Positions 58,443 through 64,000 of a stretch of 64,000 nt of DNA are shown piece after piece; the stretch's first letter is position 1; each line of letters begins with the position of its first letter. The stretch covers positions 372,001-436,000 of the forward strand of contig NZ_LRFC01000001.1 of NCBI RefSeq assembly GCF_001619875.1, given 5' to 3'. The translations under genes and the position numbers were made by a program. The DNA is from Fictibacillus phosphorivorans (lineage in GTDB: Bacteria; Bacillota; Bacilli; Bacillales; Fictibacillaceae). Below the pieces are notes generated by a model. The model was not told the origin of the DNA and did not search any database. It saw nothing but the letters and a program-made list of their open reading frames with translations.

Positions 58443-59675
58443 TTAACTCGTTCTCCTCACGTTACCGTTTAATACCACACTTTCCTTTCGAACACTCGTA
58501 TGAATAAAGAAATACAATCCTGCTAATACGATAATCATGCCGATTATTAAATAGGATAGCCGCGTACTGATTTCTAAAAAAGAGGATGAAGCGAACAGAA
58601 TTCCCAGTGGCATCGTGATACGCAGATAAAGCAAACGGACTGAGCTTAGTTGGGATAAGCGTTCACGCGGTGCTTCAGTTTGAAAAATCGCAGCGCTCTG
58701 CGCGTTGAATAAAGGAAACAACAACCCACCTAGAAGTTCACAGCCCCAAGCTAATGGAATTGAAGGCACAACATACAAAAGTACGAAGGAGAAGCCACCG
58801 CCTATTAGACCGACATACATTGTTTTTGGGTTTTTAGGAATCTTTGTGAGCAAAATCATCCCAAGAGCGTACCCAACAGGGAAAGCACCGGCAAAAATAG
58901 CGTACTCCCAAGCTTCTCCATTCAACTCTGCACGGATAAACGGAACATTCAAAACCAATGTTGCTCCGACTGCAAATTGGACAGTTGAAGAAAGAAGAGT
59001 GAGCCGTAATAACTGTGGATAATGAAAGAAGGTACTGTAACCAGCTCTCAACTCACTCCACCAAAACTTTTTTGACCAGGTGGGGACTCTTGGTTTGCTC
59101 GTTTGTGGAATACGAGAAAGTGAAAAAAAGCTAAGTAAGAACAAGAAACTGGATAATCCATAGATAACATGTAGAGGACTGACTAAAAGAAGCAGGGAAG
59201 TAACACCAGGTGCGATAAAGCTCATCAGTCGGAGTGTTCCATCTAATAAGCTGTTCGCTGAGACGAGTTCTTTTTCTTCACAAAGGTCAGGCAAAAGTGA
59301 GAAAGAAAGACTGGCATAAATCGGCTGCAGAAGTCCTAACATACATTGCAGAGCGACTAGTCCGGCAATCGTGCCAAATTCAGTTCCACTAAGATAACCG
59401 ATTAAAGGGAGAAGATAGGCAGCCGAGCGAATCAACTGAATGTTTTTAAGCATTTTTTCTTTTATGACATGATTTAAGAAAGGTGAACTTATTCCTTGTA
59501 AGATCAATGACGGAAGAAAGTAAACGAGCCAGAGCGCTCCCATCCATTCTTTGGAGCCTGTTAACTCATACAACAATAGTCCGTTTACGATTCCGCCAGC
59601 AGCTCCTCCAAACTCGGAGATGATTTCTCCGATCCAGAGGGCTCTGAAGGATTTTGTGTAATTTGTTAATTTCAT
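58443..59675 (-). CDS. MFS transporter
   Basis: A 410-residue protein with 12 helices. SEFGGAAGGIVNGLLLYELTGSKEWMGALWLVYFLPSL and LSFSLLPDLCEEKELVSANSL are typical of MFS exporters of the MDR/enterobactin-exporter-like type. A basic loop with WSKKFWWSELRAGYSTFFHYP marks the mid-protein link between the two halves. It overlaps the regulator stop by four bases (ATGA), so it is made together with the ArsR-type protein. Probable exporter; substrate not known. Confidence 0.88.
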   Translation of the reverse strand: MKLTNYTKSFRALWIGEIISEFGGAAGGIVNGLLLYELTGSKEWMGALWLVYFLPSLILQGISSPFLNHVIKEKMLKNIQLIRSAAYLLPLIGYLSGTEFGTIAGLVALQCMLGLLQPIYASLSFSLLPDLCEEKELVSANSLLDGTLRLMSFIAPGVTSLLLLVSPLHVIYGLSSFLFLLSFFSLSRIPQTSKPRVPTWSKKFWWSELRAGYSTFFHYPQLLRLTLLSSTVQFAVGATLVLNVPFIRAELNGEAWEYAIFAGAFPVGYALGMILLTKIPKNPKTMYVGLIGGGFSFVLLYVVPSIPLAWGCELLGGLLFPLFNAQSAAIFQTEAPRERLSQLSSVRLLYLRITMPLGILFASSSFLEISTRLSYLIIGMIIVLAGLYFFIHTSVRKESVVLNGNVRRTS

Positions 59676-60715
59676 CGTTTTTCTCCGAGGTATTGATTAA
59701 GTCGGTTAGAGAATGATTGAATGCTTGCCGTATTGGCTGAATAAATGCCTTTTTCAACTTTCACGAATTTAGCGGCTTTTAAGAGTGACAGCTGATGATG
59801 CAGAGTGGTTTTTGAAACGTTGAACTGCACGGTCAATTCTTGTAAGGACAACGGTCCTCTAATGAGTTGGTACAACAACTTTAACCGCAGTTCATCACCT
59901 AATGCTTTATGCCCCCGTACTAGTTCTTGAGGCGGGGTACCAGGTGTAAGTAATGCTTCTTCATTTAAAGGATAGAAAAACAGCTTTGTATCTGCCGTGC
60001 GCAGTTCTAATATCCAAGGACGATACGACACGTGTGGAATCAGCTTTACCTGCCAAACGGAGGGTTCAGGCAGATACTTCGCGCCACCTGAAATGCGTTC
60101 GATCTCTTCTACCGGTTTGTTGCCGTCAATCGAACCATGTTGTTTCTTTTCAAAAGAAAGAGCTTGCATCCACTTTTCCCATTCCACTTGCTGGCTGATC
60201 CAGTCACGCCATTCAGACATTGTCTCAACGAACAATTTAATAAGTTCGTGACGCTCCTTTTTGCCAAGCGTTTGTACATATCCCTCTAAATATTCATGAC
60301 CTTTAAAATGAGAGGCATATTGAAAAAAAAATTCCGTAAATTCATAGTTTCTCGCTGTTTTCTTTCTCGCGGATTCATGAAATCTATCCTTATAAGGTAA
60401 GAGCGTTTCATAAAATACGTCAGGCTCCAGCTCAGAAACCGCATTCGAAAAATCTTGAACTGAAGGTGCGGATAGATAATTCTGCATCAAAAGCAACCCA
60501 TACCACAAATTTGTTTGTTCCATTTCTTTTAAATGGTTTACTAATGTTGCTGTCATGGAAGATTGGTGATTTGCCCACCGTCTGTCTGATTCAAATGTGT
60601 GGCGTAACTTGGAATGGGTGTAGCCGGCAATCCCTAAAGCAATCTCCCAAACAGGAGAGAACTCAACGGATATAGAAACTGTTTCTTGAGGCAGCGGTGA
60701 ATACATATTTTTCAT
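59672..60715 (-). CDS. ArsR-type winged-helix regulator with an N-terminal sensor region
   Basis: A 347-residue protein. Residues 1 to about 250 are helical and unlike known regulators; the C-terminal 90 residues form an ArsR-type winged helix (KALGDELRLKLLYQLIRGPLSLQELTVQFNVSKTTLHHQLSLLKAAKFV). No cysteine metal site is seen, so the N-terminal part may bind an organic ligand. It lies immediately upstream of the MFS gene with a 4-base overlap and a palindrome in its promoter region. RBS GGGAGG. Confidence 0.88.
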   Translation of the reverse strand: MKNMYSPLPQETVSISVEFSPVWEIALGIAGYTHSKLRHTFESDRRWANHQSSMTATLVNHLKEMEQTNLWYGLLLMQNYLSAPSVQDFSNAVSELEPDVFYETLLPYKDRFHESARKKTARNYEFTEFFFQYASHFKGHEYLEGYVQTLGKKERHELIKLFVETMSEWRDWISQQVEWEKWMQALSFEKKQHGSIDGNKPVEEIERISGGAKYLPEPSVWQVKLIPHVSYRPWILELRTADTKLFFYPLNEEALLTPGTPPQELVRGHKALGDELRLKLLYQLIRGPLSLQELTVQFNVSKTTLHHQLSLLKAAKFVKVEKGIYSANTASIQSFSNRLNQYLGEKR

Positions 60716-60764
60716 GGGTACCTCCCTATGTAAGTTTGACTTAATTCTAAATTAAATGAATTTT

Positions 60765-60786
60765 AAATTCAATATATTTTGAATTT
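60765..60786. promoter_or_regulatory. Candidate operator of the ArsR-MFS operon
   Basis: AAATTCAA-tatatt-TTGAATTT is a perfect 8-bp inverted repeat 50-70 bases before the regulator start codon, in an AT-rich promoter region. Winged-helix dimers often bind such sites. The rest of the 410-base gap 60716-61125 holds only the dispersed repeat at 60910. Confidence 0.5.
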
Positions 60787-60909
60787 TAAAAGATTGTACA
60801 TCTTCCATTCCTTTGAAATAATTGAAAATGTATACATAGTAAAAAACGTGACTTGTTAAGCGAATGTGTAACAAATCTAAGAACACGTAACGTAAATATC
60901 TGTGATTGT

Positions 60910-61037
60910 AGTGGAAGGTGCGAGACTCTCGGCTAGGACAGGCGGGCAGGTGCGACACTTAAAAGTGAAACGTCCGAATGTGGCTCACCGCCCTGCCCTG
61001 CGGAAAGCGAGCAATCTGAAACGGAAATCAACTACTT
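60910..61037 (-). repeat. Dispersed intergenic repeat, copy 2 (inverted)
   Basis: Read on the minus strand it begins AGTAGTTGATTTCCGTTTC, includes GGCGGTGAGCCACATTCG and CACTTTTAAGTG and ends in GCACCTTCCACT. It matches 35642-35766 block by block, about 128 versus 125 bp. Confidence 0.88.
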
Positions 61038-61125
61038 TTAAAAGCAACAATGAATGCGAAAACAGACTTTAAAAAAATTAAATCTTTTTAAAATACATTC
61101 CGTCTTACTGATTGAGGTGATAAAA

Positions 61126-61704
61126 ATGCCCGAAGATGAACAGCTGGTGAAAGAAGTAGTCGCCGGTAGTCAAGCGGCGATGGAAGTGTTAACGCGAAAA
61201 TACTATAAGCAAATCTTCGCCTATGTGTACCGTAAAGTTGGGAACAGGGAAACGGCCTATGACTTAACGCAGGAGATTTTTATAAAAGTGTTTCAGCGGA
61301 TTCAATCGTATTCCAATAAAGGTAAGTTTTCGAGCTGGCTTTACACACTTGCCGTAAACCATTGCCGGGATTATTGGAGAAGCGCGGATTATCGCCAGAC
61401 ATCAAAGCAAACTGAATTAAATGAAACGCTTGTCTGTGAACAAAACAATGTTCCTTACATTTTTGAACGGAAAGAAACGAGAGAACAGGTGAAGTTAGCC
61501 ATAAACAGCTTACCGGACTATCAAAGAGAAGTGCTAATCTTAAAATATTTTCATCACATGAAGATCAAAGAGATAGCGGATGTGACAGAAACAAATGTTT
61601 CGACGGTGAAATCCCGATTGCATCAAGGATTAGGAAAGTTAGCCAAATTATTAAAGCGAGGTGTTGAAGATGAGAAACAGCAATCCACACCAACTTTCAG
61701 ATAG
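61126..61704 (+). CDS. ECF-type RNA polymerase sigma factor
   Basis: A 192-residue sigma-70 family factor with regions 2 and 4 only. Region 2 shows AYDLTQEIFIKVFQRIQSY...FSSWLYTLAVNHCRDYWR; region 4 shows LPDYQREVLILKYFHHMKIKEIADVTETNVSTVKSRLHQGLGKL. The ATG at 61126 follows TGAGGTG; an upstream in-frame ATG would add 24 residues. It overlaps the next gene by 35 bases, and ABC transporter genes follow, so it probably drives its own operon. Confidence 0.93.
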   Translation: MPEDEQLVKEVVAGSQAAMEVLTRKYYKQIFAYVYRKVGNRETAYDLTQEIFIKVFQRIQSYSNKGKFSSWLYTLAVNHCRDYWRSADYRQTSKQTELNETLVCEQNNVPYIFERKETREQVKLAINSLPDYQREVLILKYFHHMKIKEIADVTETNVSTVKSRLHQGLGKLAKLLKRGVEDEKQQSTPTFR

Positions 61705-62488
61705 CGAAATCGATAACGAAATTGAGTTTCTCGAATTGGAATTAGAAGATATGCTGAATGAATACGATGTTGAGTTTCCAACAGAAGATGAGATCATGAT
61801 GACAATCAATGCGATCAGGCCACATGTTCCGATAAAAGAAAATAAATGGATCCGAGCGCTGCATAGTCTGGTTGACATTACAAAACATGCGTACAAAGAA
61901 GTCTTTTATATGAGCTCATTATTCTGGACCCTGAACGGCTTATTGTTTCTCATTGCGTTATCAGGAATTTTGCTAAGTGACATTAACCCCTACATCATGA
62001 TGATGACGCTTGCTCCGATCCCTACGATTACAGGATTGATTGAGGTAATCAAAAGCAAGAATACCGGCATGGCAGAGCTCGAAATGTCATACAAGTACAG
62101 CTTTCAAGAGATCCTTCTTTCAAAGATGCTCGTTGTGGGAAGTTTCAATCTGGGACTCAATGTATTACTTACGGCAAGTCTTGCGCTAGTGAGCCACGAA
62201 CTGATGGTGTCAAAATTGCTGTTATATTGGCTGACTCCGTTTACATGTGTTACAGCTCTATCGTTATTGCTCGTGACCAGGTTCAGAAAAATCTATGCCG
62301 TAACGGTTGGAATTGTGATTTGGTTAGGGATTAGTATGGCATTCGCTCAGCCGTTAATGATCAAAAGAATGGAAAGTGCTCCAGTCGAAATATTTGTCGC
62401 TTTAATCGGAGTGGCAGCCATCGTTGGACTGTTCCAAGCCGCAAAGATTTATAAAAGGGGTGTCACATTTGAAATTAACCATCACTAA
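61670..62488 (+). CDS. Membrane protein with acidic cytoplasmic N terminus, possible anti-sigma factor
   Basis: A 272-residue protein. Residues 1-60 are acidic (IDNEIEFLELELEDMLNEYDVEFPTEDEIMMTI) and then six helices follow. Translation starts inside the sigma gene (GAGGTGTTGAAG, then ATG at 61670) and ends 20 bases into the ABC ATPase gene. The position matches that of anti-sigma factors in ECF operons, and a soluble acidic N terminus could bind the sigma factor. No classical zinc-binding anti-sigma motif is present. Confidence 0.75.
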   Translation: MRNSNPHQLSDSEIDNEIEFLELELEDMLNEYDVEFPTEDEIMMTINAIRPHVPIKENKWIRALHSLVDITKHAYKEVFYMSSLFWTLNGLLFLIALSGILLSDINPYIMMMTLAPIPTITGLIEVIKSKNTGMAELEMSYKYSFQEILLSKMLVVGSFNLGLNVLLTASLALVSHELMVSKLLLYWLTPFTCVTALSLLLVTRFRKIYAVTVGIVIWLGISMAFAQPLMIKRMESAPVEIFVALIGVAAIVGLFQAAKIYKRGVTFEINHH

Positions 62489-63344
62489 TTTAACGAAAAG
62501 CTTTGGGGACAAAAAAGCTCTCAATGAAATCAACTTGGAACTATCAACAGGTGTATACGGAATACTCGGTGCGAATGGATCTGGGAAAACCACACTCATG
62601 CGCATCCTGGCAAACGTGATGAAACCAACCTCCGGGCAAATCGATTTGGATGGGCAAGACATTTCCATTATGGATGAAAAGTACCGTGATTTGATCGGCT
62701 ATCTGCCGCAGCATGTCGGCTTTTATAAAAACTTTTCAGCAGAGAAATTTTTGAAATATGTCGCAGCTCTTAAGGGTTTGCCAAAAGAAGATACCAATGA
62801 AAAAGTGGAAGAAGTATTGGAGTTAGTTGGCTTGGCTGATCATCATCGTGATAAGATTGGAGGATTTTCAGGGGGGATGAAGCGGCGAATTGGCATTGCA
62901 CAGGCGCTGCTTAACGATCCGAAAATTTTAATTGTCGATGAACCAACAGCGGGTCTAGATCCAAAAGAGCGAATTCGGTTCAGAAACCTTTTATCGAAGA
63001 TCTCTACGAATCGAATTGTCATCTTATCCACTCACATCGTTTCAGATATCGAATTTATCGCGAAAGAAGTATTGATCTTAAAGGAAGGGCAGGTTGTTAA
63101 AAAAGAAACACCACAAACGTTATTAAAAGGGATTGAAGACAAAGTATGGACGCTTCTAATTGACGATGAAAATGAAGTAACCAAATATCAAGCGGACTAT
63201 AGAGTGGGTAACATTGTGCGGATCGATAACAAATTCCAGCTGCGCATTCTTAGTGATCATCAGCCAGAAGACGATGCTGTTCATGATGTTCCGAACCTTG
63301 AGGATCTGTATTTATACTACTTTGATGAGGAGGAAACAGCATGA
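62469..63344 (+). CDS. ABC transporter ATP-binding protein
   Basis: A 291-residue ATPase. Walker A is GANGSGKTT at residues 34-42, Q-loop near LPQHVGFYKNF, signature FSGGMKRRIGIAQALL, Walker B ILIVDEPTAGLD and the H-loop STHIVSD. The TTG at 62469 follows AGGGGTG; the longer frame upstream lies inside the previous gene. The C-terminal 75 residues (ETPQTLLKGIEDKVWTLL...) are typical of drug or lantibiotic exporters. It overlaps the permease by four bases. Confidence 0.92.
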   Translation: MKLTITNLTKSFGDKKALNEINLELSTGVYGILGANGSGKTTLMRILANVMKPTSGQIDLDGQDISIMDEKYRDLIGYLPQHVGFYKNFSAEKFLKYVAALKGLPKEDTNEKVEEVLELVGLADHHRDKIGGFSGGMKRRIGIAQALLNDPKILIVDEPTAGLDPKERIRFRNLLSKISTNRIVILSTHIVSDIEFIAKEVLILKEGQVVKKETPQTLLKGIEDKVWTLLIDDENEVTKYQADYRVGNIVRIDNKFQLRILSDHQPEDDAVHDVPNLEDLYLYYFDEEETA

Positions 63345-64000
63345 GACAGCTGTTGAAATTTGAACTCTACAAAATCTTTAAGCAGCGAACCGTTTATCTA
63401 ACATTTTTTCTTCTCCTCTTATTTACAACAGGTTTTACTTACAATTACACGCCTGACTGGGAAAAAGACATGTATCGAGAGTGGGAAGGCCCGTTAACGG
63501 CAGAAAAGGTGGAACTCGCTGGTAAACAAAACGCAAAGTTTAATGAGAGGGTGGAAGAAAGGATAGCGAAAGGACAAGAAGTTGAAGATGGTGTTTTTGT
63601 GAATGAAAAGGAACAGACTGAAGGAATAATCTATGAAATGATCGCCTTCATAAAAGGGTCTGAAACTCAGTTGAAAAACAGGTATAAGGAGATTGATCAA
63701 AAACAGGATTATAATACAGAGCTTGAAAAAGCAATGATTCAAAAAGTGGATGTGTCTAACTTTGCTTATAATAAAGGACCAGCAAAGATTATTGAGTACA
63801 CGAGTCTATACGCTATTCTCTTAACCGGCTGCATGTTGCTGATCGGACTTTCAGCTACGTATACGAAAGAATACAGTTCAGGTGTTGATCAATATATTTT
63901 AAGTTCGAGTAAAGGAAGAAAGAGCTTACTTTGGTCTAAAGTTCTCGCTGGGTTCATTTATACAGCATCCGTTGTTATCGCCTGGGAGATTTTCAACCTC
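63341..64000 (+). CDS. ABC transporter permease, N-terminal part (cut by the window edge)
   Basis: The first 220 residues of an ABC-2 type permease. MRQLLKFELYKIFKQRTVYLTFFLLLLFTT is the standard start; a long charged outer domain (about residues 45-145) follows the first helix, then helix 2 (LLTGCMLLIGLSATYTKEY) and the typical SSGVDQYILSSSKGRKSLLWSKVLAGF. Start ATG overlaps the ATPase stop (ATGA) with GAGGAGGAAACAGC upstream. The remainder lies beyond base 64000. Confidence 0.9.
   Translation, partial: MRQLLKFELYKIFKQRTVYLTFFLLLLFTTGFTYNYTPDWEKDMYREWEGPLTAEKVELAGKQNAKFNERVEERIAKGQEVEDGVFVNEKEQTEGIIYEMIAFIKGSETQLKNRYKEIDQKQDYNTELEKAMIQKVDVSNFAYNKGPAKIIEYTSLYAILLTGCMLLIGLSATYTKEYSSGVDQYILSSSKGRKSLLWSKVLAGFIYTASVVIAWEIFNL

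Noticed and set aside
1-64000. tRNA, rRNA and known riboswitches
   Set aside because: No cloverleaf ends, rRNA blocks or recognisable riboswitch cores were found on reading both strands; faint ones could be missed without a covariance search.

Overview
The window comes from an aerobic, endospore-forming, low-GC Gram-positive bacterium of the Bacillaceae; gene content and style resemble Fictibacillus or a close relative, but the genus is inferred. Support comes from a complete GerA-type germinant receptor operon, a SleB-like cortex hydrolase, many short lipoproteins, strong AGGAGG ribosome sites with frequent GTG/TTG starts, and long stem-loop terminators with T tracts. No rRNA, tRNA, CRISPR array, transposase, integrase or phage structural gene was seen.

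Layout. 0-12.9 kb is chromosomal housekeeping and accessory metabolism: the end of an acetyltransferase, an erythromycin-esterase-family protein, a ger operon (A-B-C plus a 51-residue two-helix membrane protein, a likely D subunit), a zinc metallopeptidase, a Gfo/Idh/MocA oxidoreductase with DinB and SRPBCC proteins, a LysE exporter and an APC amino-acid permease. 12.9-17.9 kb is an AT-rich island: a small P-loop kinase, two orphan proteins, a lipoprotein and an orphan pair of Dpp/Opp-like permeases. These are separated by one family of short palindromic elements, and the whole is enclosed by inverted copies of a roughly 50-bp repeat. 17.9-32.6 kb holds an S66 LD-carboxypeptidase, an AIM24 operon with two lipoproteins, a DinB protein, an SDR dehydrogenase, an NlpC/P60 wall hydrolase, an M14 carboxypeptidase, a YdcZ/Crp/YdcZ operon, the SleB-like enzyme, a class 3 lipase and a DHA2 drug exporter. 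32.9-43.2 kb is rich in uncharacterised proteins (membrane, HEAT-like, DUF2785, pentapeptide) plus a GNAT, a GDPD phosphodiesterase and an isochorismatase-like hydrolase. 43.5-52.6 kb contains two large secreted subtilases, one ending in SLH repeats and followed by a frameshifted duplicate of its tail, the other of 1350 residues ending in a dockerin-like calcium-binding module. 52.6-60.7 kb has small membrane proteins, a nucleotidyltransferase, a GNAT, a MEDS-domain protein, a VOC protein and an ArsR-regulated MFS exporter. The window ends in an ECF sigma factor operon with a membrane protein and an ABC transporter, cut by the right edge.

How parts fit. The ger operon and the SleB-like enzyme both serve spore germination. 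The subtilases, M14, S66 and NlpC/P60 enzymes form a secreted and wall-associated hydrolase set. The ECF operon has the layout of a regulated ABC exporter.

The most unusual signals are non-coding. Five intergenic arrays repeat a locus-specific core every 20-21 bp (two helical turns), and a palindromic element lies between the accessory genes of the island in a cassette-like pattern. Both are described under findings.
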